Shown here one piece after another: positions 8,642 to 16,458 of a DNA stretch of 64,000 nucleotides; positions within the stretch are counted from its first letter, which is position 1; every line of letters begins with the position of its first letter. The notes under the pieces were generated by a model, which worked only from the letters and a program-made list of their open reading frames with translations, searched no databases and was not told the origin of the DNA. The translations under genes were made by a program, and so were the position numbers. Where the stretch lies: contig CASEYJ010000003.1 in the NCBI GenBank assembly GCA_949292175.1, positions 62,001-126,000 of the forward strand, in the 5' to 3' direction. Source of the stretch: an uncultured bacterium. GTDB taxonomy: Bacteria > Cyanobacteriota > Vampirovibrionia > Gastranaerophilales > Gastranaerophilaceae.

Positions 8642-8667
8642 AAGGACGGGATTAAGATCCCGTCCTT
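8642..8667 (-). terminator. Terminator of pgk
   Basis: A perfect 10-bp stem (AAGGACGGGA/TCCCGTCCTT) with a six-base loop, followed on the minus strand by a T-run. It lies 20 bases past the pgk stop. Confidence 0.93.
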
Positions 8668-8687
8668 CAAATTTATATTTTATCAGC

Positions 8688-9890
8688 CTATTTTTCATCT
8701 AGAGCTGCAACACCTGGAAGAACTTTTCCTTCGATGAATTCAAGAGAAGCTCCACCACCTGTTGAAACGTGAGTGAAATCTTCAGCTTTGCAGAATTTCT
8801 TAGCTGCAGAAACAGAATCACCACCGCCGATTACAGATACAGCGCCAGCTTTTGTTGCTTCAACAATTGCATTCAATACTTCTTTAGTACCTTCTGCAAA
8901 TTTAGGATTTTCAAAAGCACCAACAGGACCGTTCATCAAGATTGTTTTTGAAGATTTAATAACATCAGCAAAAGCTTTTCTTGAATCAGGACCAGCATCA
9001 ACGCCTTCAAATCCATCAGGAATTTCGTCAATTTTAACGAATTTGTTAGTTCCGTTGCCAGAGAAATCATCTGCTGCAAGAACATCTGTTGCCATAACAA
9101 GTTTAACACCCTTATCAGCAGCTTTCTTTTCGATAGCCTTAGCAACTTCAATTTGATCATCTTCACAAATTGAGTTACCGATTTTACCACCATTAGCTTT
9201 TACAAATGTATAAGCCATACCACCACCGATAATCATGTTATCAACTTTGTCTAGCAAGTTTTCTAAAACACCGATTTTAGAAGAAACTTTAGCACCACCA
9301 ACAACAGCTGTGAATGGTCTTGTAGGATTATCTAATGCTTGAGATAAGCATCTGATTTCTTTTTCCATCAACAAACCAGCTACTGCAGGTTTCAAAACCT
9401 TAGCCAATTTAGAAGTTGAAGTATGGTTTCTGTGAGCAGCACCGAAAGCATCGTTTACATAGAAATCACCCAACTTAGCTAATTCATTAGCAAAAGTCAT
9501 ATCATCATCTTTAGCTTCTTCAGCCTTGTAGAAACGAATATTTTCCAACAAAGCAATTTGTCCGTCTTTCATACCTTCCAATGCTTTTTCAGCACCTTCA
9601 CCTACAGGTTCAGATACAAATAAAACATCTTCACCAAAAACTTTAGACATATATTTAGCAACAGGAGCTAAAGAGAATTCCATATTCCATTCACCTTTTG
9701 GACGACCAAGGTGAGCCATCAAAATAATTTTAGCGCCTTTGTCTTTCAAAGCTTTTACAGTTGGAACGATAGCTTGAATTCTTGTATCGTCTGTAACATT
9801 TTTGTCTGCGTCAAGAGGAACGTTCACGTCAACTCTTACTAACGCTCTTTTACCCTTAACGTCTCCTAAATCGTTAATTGATTTTTTCAT
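8688..9890 (-). CDS. pgk: Phosphoglycerate kinase
   Basis: A 400-residue, full-length phosphoglycerate kinase, the ATP-forming step converting 1,3-bisphosphoglycerate to 3-phosphoglycerate in glycolysis. Visible signatures are R-V-D-V-N-V-P-L near the start, H-L-G-R-P-K-G, the N-D-A-F-G-A-A-H-R substrate-binding segment, V-G-G-A-K-V and the C-terminal M-N-G-P-V-G-A-F-E and G-G-G-D-S nucleotide-binding loops. The ATG at 9890 is chosen over one at 9914 because it has AAGGAG at ideal distance and matches the family N-terminus. It is a single-gene unit with a strong terminator. Codon use looks like that of a highly expressed gene. Confidence 0.97.
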   Translation of the reverse strand: MKKSINDLGDVKGKRALVRVDVNVPLDADKNVTDDTRIQAIVPTVKALKDKGAKIILMAHLGRPKGEWNMEFSLAPVAKYMSKVFGEDVLFVSEPVGEGAEKALEGMKDGQIALLENIRFYKAEEAKDDDMTFANELAKLGDFYVNDAFGAAHRNHTSTSKLAKVLKPAVAGLLMEKEIRCLSQALDNPTRPFTAVVGGAKVSSKIGVLENLLDKVDNMIIGGGMAYTFVKANGGKIGNSICEDDQIEVAKAIEKKAADKGVKLVMATDVLAADDFSGNGTNKFVKIDEIPDGFEGVDAGPDSRKAFADVIKSSKTILMNGPVGAFENPKFAEGTKEVLNAIVEATKAGAVSVIGGGDSVSAAKKFCKAEDFTHVSTGGGASLEFIEGKVLPGVAALDEK

Positions 9891-9970
9891 AATTTTCTCC
9901 TTATTTAAAATCACAAAAATCTTTGCATGCCTATTCTACAAAAAACAAAATAGATTAGCAAATAGAAAAA

Positions 9971-9991
9971 AGAGCCATTTTTTATGGCTCT
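9971..9991 (-). terminator. Terminator of the AICAR transformylase-deaminase unit
   Basis: AGAGCCAT/ATGGCTCT stem with a five-T loop; on the minus strand it is followed by T6. It sits 12 bases past the deaminase stop. Confidence 0.85.
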
Positions 9992-10002
9992 TTTATTAAT
10001 AA

Positions 10003-10449
10003 CTAAGCTTCGTTCAATTCTCTACGAATATCTTCAACAGTCACGTGAAGAACCGGAGAATTTTCATCCTTCTTAAGATATACATCTTTAATACCGGATT
10101 GAACTATAAATCTCTTACACAAAATACAGATAAAATTATGTCCCCAAATATACATTGTAGAACCCTTACATCTGTCCTGTCCGGCTTGGATAATTGCATT
10201 TTGTTCAGCGTGAATTGAACGACAAGTTTCATAACAAGTTCCGGATTTAATACCGTGCTCAATTCGATAGCAACTTCCTCTTTCGTAACAAGACTCTACC
10301 TTAGAAGGTGTACCGTTATAGCCTGTTGCCTTAATCTTTTTATCATCACCAACAATAACAGCACCAACTTGTGCTCTTATACAATTTGAACGACTAGCAC
10401 AAGTCTTAGCCAAGTCCAAAAAATAATCTTCCCAGCTTTTTATTTCCAT
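10003..10449 (-). CDS. dCMP deaminase family (cytidine/deoxycytidylate deaminase)
   Basis: A 148-residue zinc-dependent deaminase. The S-I-H-A-E-Q-N-A-I motif supplies one zinc ligand and the catalytic Glu; the second zinc site is C-I-L-C-K, where the usual Pro before the first Cys is replaced by Ile. A Cys-rich insert near residues 54-77 is typical of ComEB-type dCMP deaminases. The likely reaction is dCMP to dUMP, feeding thymidylate synthesis. GAGGT precedes the ATG, and the AICAR transformylase ends only 17 bases upstream, so the two form a nucleotide-metabolism operon. Confidence 0.88.
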   Translation of the reverse strand: MEIKSWEDYFLDLAKTCASRSNCIRAQVGAVIVGDDKKIKATGYNGTPSKVESCYERGSCYRIEHGIKSGTCYETCRSIHAEQNAIIQAGQDRCKGSTMYIWGHNFICILCKRFIVQSGIKDVYLKKDENSPVLHVTVEDIRRELNEA

Positions 10450-10466
10450 ATATTTACCTCTACATA

Positions 10467-11462
10467 CTAGTGTTTATAATTTTTAATTCCTGTGAACACC
10501 ATAGAAATGTTATATCTATCAGCAAGCTCAATCATACTTGCGTCATTAGCAGATCCCCCAGGCTGAATAATCATCCCGATTCTTCCCTGAGCCGCAATTT
10601 GAATACAATCAACAGTAGGAAGAGTATTATCAGAAGCCAATACAGCATCTTTAGAGTTGTCACAAGCCCAATTTACAGCATCTTCAACAGCTGTAAGCGG
10701 AGAAACATGTCCTTGAGCAATTGCTGCGGTTTTAAAGTCCTTGGCAATTACAATAGAATTTGAACGTGCATACTTAGAAATTTTCCAAGCAAATACTGCA
10801 TCTTCAATCTGTTCCTTGGTAGGTTTTTTGTTTGTAACAATCTGGAACGAATTTTTGCCCAATCGACTCTTATTAAAATCTTGATATAAAGTTCCAAAAG
10901 GAGTCACATGAACATCTTTTTGAACAAGAGATTTATAATCTTTAAGAGGGGTATTTACTTTAACAACAGTAATCAAAGGATTATCTCTTAAAAGAGCCAA
11001 TGCTTCAGGATCAAAATCAGGAGCAACTACAAGCTTTACAGACATAGAATTAATATGTTTTGCAATTTCGAAATCAATTTTTTGTGAAGCACCAATAGCT
11101 CCAAAGAAAGAAGCAACAGGGTCACAATCAAAAGCCTTCGTATAAGCTTCATCTAATGTAGCTCCTAAAGCAACAGCACAAGGTGCAGCATGCTTGGTTA
11201 TTGCAACTGCGCAAACATCATAAAATTCACTTAACACATTTGCAATCTCAGTTACAGACATTATTTCATTGTATGATAAAACTTCTTTTCCAACAATTTC
11301 AAAATCTGCCATATTTTCAGATTTAAAAATCATTGCAGGTTGTTGCGGATTTTCACCGTAATTTAGGTGCCACATAGTTTCCAAAACAGTTTCTTTTTCC
11401 AGTTGAAATTCACCAGACTCATTTAGGTTGTCGTAAATTTTTAGTTCTACTCTTTTACTCAT
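10467..11462 (-). CDS. purH: Monofunctional AICAR transformylase (PurH C-terminal domain only)
   Basis: A 331-residue protein matching only the AICAR formyltransferase half of bifunctional PurH, the step using 10-formyl-THF to make FAICAR. Landmarks are N-Y-G-E-N-P-Q-Q, G-K-E-V-L-S-Y-N-E-I, the essential Lys-His pair in A-I-T-K-H-A-A-P-C, F-A-W-K-I-S-K-Y-A-R-S-N, I-I-Q-P-G-G-S and the closing F-T-G-I-K-N-Y-K-H. The IMP cyclohydrolase domain (about 190 residues) is absent, and the usual N-P-C-G becomes A-P-C-A. The ATG at 11462 has AGAGGT upstream; the ATG at 11495 does not. A separate cyclohydrolase would be needed elsewhere. It is followed by the deaminase gene. Confidence 0.88.
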   Translation of the reverse strand: MSKRVELKIYDNLNESGEFQLEKETVLETMWHLNYGENPQQPAMIFKSENMADFEIVGKEVLSYNEIMSVTEIANVLSEFYDVCAVAITKHAAPCAVALGATLDEAYTKAFDCDPVASFFGAIGASQKIDFEIAKHINSMSVKLVVAPDFDPEALALLRDNPLITVVKVNTPLKDYKSLVQKDVHVTPFGTLYQDFNKSRLGKNSFQIVTNKKPTKEQIEDAVFAWKISKYARSNSIVIAKDFKTAAIAQGHVSPLTAVEDAVNWACDNSKDAVLASDNTLPTVDCIQIAAQGRIGMIIQPGGSANDASMIELADRYNISMVFTGIKNYKH

Positions 11463-11587
11463 ATGTTTTACCTCTTTTGTAAACCAATTTAGCATAAAAA
11501 TTTAAACTTGTAAAATTCTTATAGTGTTGAAATAATTTTATGTTCTTTTTATAATGTTTTTGTTCAAATAACAAAGGATTTATAAAA

Positions 11588-12193
11588 ATGAGTAGCAATA
11601 AAATGACAGAAGGCGTAGGCAAAAAGATTGTTGAAGCCCTAAAGCAGCAATCCGATATCGAGATTGTACCGGTAAAAGAACCGGCACCAAACGCAGAACT
11701 TACAAATTTAAGTTCACTAGCACCTCAAAATAGTCTTATTGATGAAATGGTGCTACCGCAAGATGCACCAAAATCCGCATCAACATTTAATTTTACTCCT
11801 AAAAATGAAGATATTGATGCTGCATTATCAAACACTATGATGAATTTTCAAACTCCTGAATCTAATATTCCGGCAGTTGAGGAAATGGAATTACCTGCAA
11901 ACGTTGCAGTTTTGCGCCAATTAATCTCAAAACTTCCGGCTAATGTTTCAAAACAAACAGGAGCATTAATTATAAAGCAGACTATGGAAGCTCTTGGTAT
12001 TTCTATGACAAATGTTTTACAAGAAGCTCAACAAGTTCAAGAAAACTTAACTCAATCTGTAAGAGAATGCCAAACAAATGTTCTTGAACACAAAAAACAA
12101 ATTAATATTTTAGAAGTTCAAGCTCAAAAATATCAACGTCAATTTGCAGCTGTAAACGACATTATCAGCTTGTTCATACAAACAAATAACTAA
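11588..12193 (+). CDS. Unknown protein with a C-terminal coiled coil
   Basis: A 201-residue protein with no recognised domain. Residues 1-105 are acidic, Pro/Asn-rich and probably disordered. Residues 105-201 are helical: R-Q-L-I-S-K-L-P-A-N-V-S-K-Q-T-G-A followed by a Gln-rich coiled coil (Q-E-A-Q-Q-V-Q-E-N-L-T-Q-S-V) to the end. It lacks a signal peptide and membrane helices, so it is likely cytoplasmic, perhaps a scaffold or cell-division/cytoskeletal accessory protein, but this is a guess from shape. AAAGGA stands 8 bases before the ATG. It is transcribed divergently from the purine gene. Confidence 0.7.
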   Translation: MSSNKMTEGVGKKIVEALKQQSDIEIVPVKEPAPNAELTNLSSLAPQNSLIDEMVLPQDAPKSASTFNFTPKNEDIDAALSNTMMNFQTPESNIPAVEEMELPANVAVLRQLISKLPANVSKQTGALIIKQTMEALGISMTNVLQEAQQVQENLTQSVRECQTNVLEHKKQINILEVQAQKYQRQFAAVNDIISLFIQTNN

Positions 12194-12208
12194 AATATTT
12201 TAACCGAT

Positions 12209-12934
12209 TTATATTTTTAAGATTGCGCTATGACGATTAGTTGTAGCGTTTTCTTTTCTGTAAGAGAAAAACATATCATTATCGCAACAAGTACAATAAG
12301 GACAAACATCTATATTTTCAACCCCGCATTCAATTAGCTGTTGTCTATTTATACCTTTCAAATCAACAAATATTCGTCCATCTCTCACTTCACTTAAGCC
12401 ATCAAAATCTTTAACAGTTAGCTTTAATTTTTCAAAAACTTCCTCTCCAACATCATAACAACACATAGAAATAGCCGGTCCTATTAAAGCTGTCATATTT
12501 TCAGGTTTACAATTAAATTCAGAAACCATTTTTTCTACTGTTTTTACTGCGATTTGACCTGCTGTTCCGCGCCACCCTGCGTGAGATACTGCACCTATTT
12601 GTTTTTGTTCATCAAATATAATTACAGGTGTACAGTCCGCAAAATTCAAAAAAACAGCACAACCCTTATCTTTTAATATTAAACCATCAGTATCAGGATA
12701 GCTTTCTCTAGAGAAATCAACAATCTCAACATTTGTAGTATGAGTTTGACTTGGAGTTATGAGTTTATCAACCTTTAGATAATCGCAAAAATCTTTCTTA
12801 TTATCAGCGACAAGCTGCTCAAGCTCAGGCTCTTTCGTTTTTATAACACTCTCACGAGTAGTAAAAAAGTGCTCAGCTTTTAACAAATCAGATTTTAAAA
12901 CTTTTTTCCCGCAAATCTCATCAAAATAAAACAT
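12209..12934 (-). CDS. pgeF: Peptidoglycan editing factor/purine nucleosidase, laccase-domain family (PgeF/YfiH)
   Basis: A 241-residue member of the multicopper-oxidase-like family now known as PgeF. Signatures are P-S-Q-T-H, the N-F-A-D-C-T-P-V segment, the H-A-G-W-R-G-T motif and the C-terminal P-Y-C-T-C-C...F-F-S-Y-R. In other bacteria PgeF prevents mis-insertion of L-Ser in peptidoglycan; homologues also show adenosine deaminase/phosphorylase activity. There is no ribosome site: a TAATAT box ends 6 bases before the ATG with TAGACA 18 bases further up, so the mRNA is probably leaderless. Confidence 0.9.
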   Translation of the reverse strand: MFYFDEICGKKVLKSDLLKAEHFFTTRESVIKTKEPELEQLVADNKKDFCDYLKVDKLITPSQTHTTNVEIVDFSRESYPDTDGLILKDKGCAVFLNFADCTPVIIFDEQKQIGAVSHAGWRGTAGQIAVKTVEKMVSEFNCKPENMTALIGPAISMCCYDVGEEVFEKLKLTVKDFDGLSEVRDGRIFVDLKGINRQQLIECGVENIDVCPYCTCCDNDMFFSYRKENATTNRHSAILKI

Positions 12935-12970
12935 AGTTTTATATTAGAACAAAAATTGTCAATTTGTCTA
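12932..12970 (-). promoter_or_regulatory. Promoter of pgeF abutting the start codon (leaderless)
   Basis: Minus strand: TAGACA (12965-12970), 18-base spacer, TAATAT (12941-12946), six bases, then ATG (12932-12934). With the normal 6-7 bases from the -10 box to +1, transcription would begin at the A of the ATG. Confidence 0.55.
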
Positions 12971-13034
12971 ATATATTAAGTTGATAATTTATATAAGAAT
13001 CTTAAAATAACAAATTTAACAAAAAGGAGAATAT

Positions 13035-13676
13035 ATGTCTGAAAATTTTCACAAATACCTTGTAGAATTTATAGGTACATTTTTTTTAGTATTAGTTGTA
13101 GGCTGCAGTTTAACGATTGGAGAAACGAGCTTTATAAATGCACTTGCAATAGGCTTTACACTAATGGTTATGGTTTATGCAGGCGGACACATTTCAGGCG
13201 GGCACTATAACCCTGCAGTATCACTAGCTGCCACAATTCGTGGAGCATTACCCTGTAAACAATTTATGCCATATATGCTAACACAACTTCTAGGGGGTAT
13301 TGTTGCCGGATTTGTGGTTAATTTTATAGCTGATGGTCCTGCCGCACCTTCTCCTACCGGATACTATATTCCTTCTCTAATTATTGGAGAATTTTTATTC
13401 ACATATGCACTATGTTACGTTGTTCTACTTACCGCAACTGACGAAGATGTTGAAGGAAATTCCTACTATGGCCTTGCAATAGGTTCAACAGTAACTGCCG
13501 GAGCCTGTGCGGTTGGTGGAACAATATGTATGGGAGCTTTTAATCCAGCAATTGCCATTGCTGCGACAATTATGAGCGGATGTTGCATCAAAGTCGCACT
13601 TATAACACTTACAACAAATTTATTTGCAGGACTCTGTGCTGCTTGGACATTTTTAGCAATAAAAAAGCAGGCATAA
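13035..13676 (+). CDS. Aquaporin/MIP-family channel with an unorthodox selectivity filter
   Basis: A 213-residue, six-helix major intrinsic protein. Both half-helix loops keep NPA: G-G-H-Y-N-P-A-V in loop B and M-G-A-F-N-P-A-I in loop E. The N-terminal F-I-G-T-F-F-L-V is family typical. In water-selective AqpZ an Arg follows the second NPA and a His sits in helix 5; here the Arg is Ile and no His is seen at the matching place. The aromatic/Arg constriction is therefore wide and hydrophobic, pointing to small neutral solutes or gases rather than only water. AAAAGGAG precedes the ATG; a single-gene unit. Confidence 0.88.
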   Translation: MSENFHKYLVEFIGTFFLVLVVGCSLTIGETSFINALAIGFTLMVMVYAGGHISGGHYNPAVSLAATIRGALPCKQFMPYMLTQLLGGIVAGFVVNFIADGPAAPSPTGYYIPSLIIGEFLFTYALCYVVLLTATDEDVEGNSYYGLAIGSTVTAGACAVGGTICMGAFNPAIAIAATIMSGCCIKVALITLTTNLFAGLCAAWTFLAIKKQA

Positions 13677-13687
13677 GCCTGCTTTTT
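13662..13687. terminator. Terminator with the aquaporin stop codon in its loop
   Basis: An 11-bp perfect stem AAAAAGCAGGC/GCCTGCTTTTT has only ATAA as loop, and the TAA stop of the aquaporin gene is inside it. A- and T-runs at both ends let it also end the minus-strand transcript that comes from hisS. Confidence 0.9.
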
Positions 13688-13706
13688 AAATATCTCATCT
13701 ATTATT

Positions 13707-13892
13707 TTATTTTACATCATCTTTAATAACAATAAGATTATTCATAATCTTCATTGCACAAGTTGGAAGTACAACGTGCTCCAAACCATCAGCAATACTA
13801 ATGATTTTACCTGCACCAAGAACAACATCTTCACCTTTGTACATGAATTTGTAATCATCTTTTCTGTCTGAACGAATAGTAACTTTGTCCAT
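13707..13892 (-). CDS. Unknown 61-residue protein
   Basis: A short protein, M-D-K-V-T-I-R-S-D-R-K-D-D-Y-K-F at its start, with alternating beta-strand-like hydrophobic residues (K-I-I-S-I-A-D-G-L-E-H-V-V-L-P) and no recognised motif. A GGAAAGGGAAA ribosome site precedes the ATG, which supports a real gene. It lies 35 bases downstream of the nucleotidyltransferase gene and in the same direction, so it is probably the last gene of the hisS unit. Confidence 0.65.
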   Translation of the reverse strand: MDKVTIRSDRKDDYKFMYKGEDVVLGAGKIISIADGLEHVVLPTCAMKIMNNLIVIKDDVK

Positions 13893-13927
13893 TGTTTCCC
13901 TTTCCTTTTTCCGTAATATATACCAAT

Positions 13928-14263
13928 TTACATTCTTTTTGCAATACCTAACGGATTATAAAAAATCCCATCTTCCATAACTTCGCTATATAAATCTTCG
14001 TCCTTCTTGAATTCATCTTCAGAATAAGGATATAAATCTATACAAACCCCGAGTTCGGTCTCAACTTTTCCTACAATCGGCCAAATCTCTTCTCGCTTAG
14101 ATTTATCCTGCATATCAAAAAGTGCAACTAACTCAATATCCTCATCCTCATGTTCTTTACCATCAATATAAGCACCAAACAGGTAGAGACCCTTATAGTC
14201 ACTGTATTTTTTCCTAAATGCTGCCGACAGAAGTTTTATAACTTCTTGAACTTTTGCTGACAT
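13928..14263 (-). CDS. Nucleotidyltransferase-fold protein, altered metal site
   Basis: A 111-residue protein of the minimal nucleotidyltransferase (MNT/KNTase) type. The core motif appears as L-F-G-A-Y-I-D-G, with Ala where Ser is usual, followed by E-D-E-D-I-E-L-V, so the second metal-binding Asp is Glu; a third acidic residue follows in C-I-D-L-Y-P. Full-strength members transfer AMP or UMP, often as toxin-antitoxin modules with a HEPN partner, but no HEPN gene is adjacent. The substitutions leave activity uncertain. AAGGGG precedes the ATG, 13 bases after the hisS stop. Confidence 0.65.
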   Translation of the reverse strand: MSAKVQEVIKLLSAAFRKKYSDYKGLYLFGAYIDGKEHEDEDIELVALFDMQDKSKREEIWPIVGKVETELGVCIDLYPYSEDEFKKDEDLYSEVMEDGIFYNPLGIAKRM

Positions 14264-14276
14264 TTTTAACCCCTTA

Positions 14277-15512
14277 TTAAATTAATGCTAAGACTTTATC
14301 TCTTTGAACAGTAACTTGCTCTGATGTTTCCAAATTTTTTACTGACACTGTACCATTATTTATTTCATCTTCACCCAAAATGAGTGCGAATTTTGCAGAC
14401 TTAGATGCCTTTTCTAATTGTTTAGTAAACTTTTTATTTGAAAGGTCAAACTCAACAATCTTACCTGCGTTGCGCAACTCTTCCGCTAAAACAAAAGCCT
14501 GAGTCGAATCATTCGATACAATATAAGCATCAAGCTTAGCCATATCAATTGCAGGCAACAACGAATTCAATCTTTCCATACCCATAGCCCAACCTACGGC
14601 CGGAACATCGTCCCCACCAAGGTTTCTAACAAGACTATCGTAACGACCACCACCACATACAGCGTTTTGAGATCCTAAATTATTTGATTTAATTTCAAAA
14701 ACTGTTCTGTTATAGTAATCCAAACCTCTTACAAGGAGCTTATTTTCCTGATACTTAACTCCCATTTTATCAAGATATGACTTCAATTCACGGAAATGTT
14801 CAGCACACTCTTCGCAAACAAAATCAGATTGAATAACCTTCTTAATCTCAGGTTTTTCAAAAATCTCCTTACAAGACTCAACCTTACAATCCAAAAGTCT
14901 CAAAGGATTTTTCTCATATCTGTTCTGGCAATCCTCACACAAATTGTCAAATTCAGGCTTCAAAACTTCTTTTATTTTCTTTTTGTAAGCTTCACGACAA
15001 GTCGGACACCCGAGAGAATTAATTTCAACAAGTAAATCATTCAACCCGAGAGCCTTAAGATAATTAACCGCAAGCAAAATAACTTCAGCATCAGCAGTAG
15101 GCTGTTTTATTCCAAACATCTCAACGCCGACCTGATGGAATTGTCTTTGACGACCGGCTTGCGGACGTTCATATCTAAACATAGGGCCGTGATACCACAA
15201 CTTAACCGGAGCAGACAATCTTGCCATTCCATTTTCAATAAAGGAACGAACAACGCCGGCAGTATTTTCCGGACGTAACGTCAAAGAGCGATCACTCTTT
15301 TCAAAAGTATACATCTCTTTGTTTACAATATCGGTAGTATCACCAACACCTCTTGCAAACAACTCGGTTGCCTCAAAAATTGGGGTTCTTATTTCTTTAT
15401 AGCCATACTTTGTAAAAACTTCTAATGCAGTTTCTTCCAATCTGTGCCAAGCAGCAACATCCTGAGGTAGTATATCCTTTGTCCCTTTTATTACGTTAAT
15501 TATCTTACTCAT
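14277..15512 (-). CDS. hisS: Histidyl-tRNA synthetase
   Basis: A 411-residue class II synthetase that charges tRNA-His. Motif 1 follows R-G-T-K-D (here K-G-T-K-D-I-L-P); motif 2 is F-R-Y-E-R-P-Q-A-G-R-Q-R-Q-F-H-Q; the histidine-binding L-V-R-G-L-D-Y-Y-N-R-T-V-F-E and G-G-G-R-Y-D-S-L motifs and a C-terminal anticodon-binding domain are present. The C-x2-C pairs in the insertion domain are normal for this family. The ATG at 15512 is chosen because the protein aligns from there and a consensus promoter ends 6 bases before it; no ribosome site exists. Confidence 0.97.
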   Translation of the reverse strand: MSKIINVIKGTKDILPQDVAAWHRLEETALEVFTKYGYKEIRTPIFEATELFARGVGDTTDIVNKEMYTFEKSDRSLTLRPENTAGVVRSFIENGMARLSAPVKLWYHGPMFRYERPQAGRQRQFHQVGVEMFGIKQPTADAEVILLAVNYLKALGLNDLLVEINSLGCPTCREAYKKKIKEVLKPEFDNLCEDCQNRYEKNPLRLLDCKVESCKEIFEKPEIKKVIQSDFVCEECAEHFRELKSYLDKMGVKYQENKLLVRGLDYYNRTVFEIKSNNLGSQNAVCGGGRYDSLVRNLGGDDVPAVGWAMGMERLNSLLPAIDMAKLDAYIVSNDSTQAFVLAEELRNAGKIVEFDLSNKKFTKQLEKASKSAKFALILGEDEINNGTVSVKNLETSEQVTVQRDKVLALI

Positions 15513-15547
15513 ACAGCCATTATAGCCATTTAGGGCCAAATTGTCAA
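15510..15547 (-). promoter_or_regulatory. Perfect consensus sigma-70 promoter giving a leaderless hisS transcript
   Basis: Minus strand: TTGACA (15542-15547), exactly 17 bases, TATAAT (15519-15524), then GGCTGT and ATG (15510-15512). Both hexamers are 6/6. The standard start site, seven bases past the -10 box, is the A of the ATG. Confidence 0.85.
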
Positions 15548-15555
15548 ACGAAATT

Positions 15556-16458
15556 TTATTTTTCGGCTCTTAAAGCATCAAAATCACTCTGAATTTCTTT
15601 AGCCTTTTCATTCAACTTATTGTAAGTCTGAGAATTAATCTCTCCACCAATCAAAATCAAAATAGAAGTATAGTACAACCAAACCATAAGCACCGCAAAG
15701 GCACCAATCGTACCATAAACCATGTTATAAGTTTTCAAGTTGTTAACATAAATAGAGAAACCCCAAGATGCAACGAGCCAAAAGATTACAAAGAAAAATG
15801 ATCCCGGAATTGCACTCTTTCTTTTAAACCGTTCATTACCTCTTAAATCCGGCAAAATGTAATAACTCAAAAATGCCATAAGGAACAATGCCGCAAAAGC
15901 AATTGGCCAACGCAAGGTCAGCAATACAATTGCCACAACCTTGGAAATAAACATATGTTTTACAAGAAAACCTACAATAACTTTACCGAAAATAATCAAG
16001 TTTATTGATAAAAACAACACCATAACATCAACAAACACCATCAATAATGACAATACTCTGGTGTAAAGAAGATTTCTGGTCTCTTTTACTTTATAAGCCC
16101 TATTTAACCCCTTCAACACAACAGCCATACCATTCATAGACAAGAACAATGTTGCGATAAAACCACCAACAGCCATAATCCCGCCTTGAGAGAATATCAT
16201 AACCTCAGACAAAACTGTTATAATCAAATTCATAGCTTGATCCGGCATAAAGTTTGCGAGGAAAATAATTATAGGATCCATTAATGACTTATTACCCATC
16301 CAACCAAATACAGCCATCAAAAACAGCATGAATGGAAATATTCCGATAACAAGCATAAAACCCATCTCGGCTGCCATACCGAAGAAATCATTTTCAATTA
16401 TTGATAAAACCAGCCTCTTTAAAGGTTCTACAAACTTATGGTTTCCTTTTATCCTCAT
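15556..16458 (-). CDS. YihY/BrkB family inner-membrane protein
   Basis: A 300-residue protein with about six membrane helices and the family pattern: N-terminal A-A-E-M-G-F-M-L-V-I-G-I-F-P-F, the M-N-G-M-A-V-V-L-K-G-L-N-R-A-Y loop, and the C-terminal Y-G-T-I-G-A-F-A-V-L-M-V-W-L-Y-Y-T-S-x-I-L-x-G-G-E motif. The family's molecular role is not settled; early links to tRNA maturation and virulence are weak. Its start overlaps the nrnA stop by four bases (ATGA), so translation is coupled. Confidence 0.9.
   Translation of the reverse strand: MRIKGNHKFVEPLKRLVLSIIENDFFGMAAEMGFMLVIGIFPFMLFLMAVFGWMGNKSLMDPIIIFLANFMPDQAMNLIITVLSEVMIFSQGGIMAVGGFIATLFLSMNGMAVVLKGLNRAYKVKETRNLLYTRVLSLLMVFVDVMVLFLSINLIIFGKVIVGFLVKHMFISKVVAIVLLTLRWPIAFAALFLMAFLSYYILPDLRGNERFKRKSAIPGSFFFVIFWLVASWGFSIYVNNLKTYNMVYGTIGAFAVLMVWLYYTSILILIGGEINSQTYNKLNEKAKEIQSDFDALRAEK

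Noticed and set aside
8773-9156. 127-codon open frame antisense to pgk
   Set aside because: It is the reverse of a highly conserved coding region with no ribosome site; typical shadow frame.
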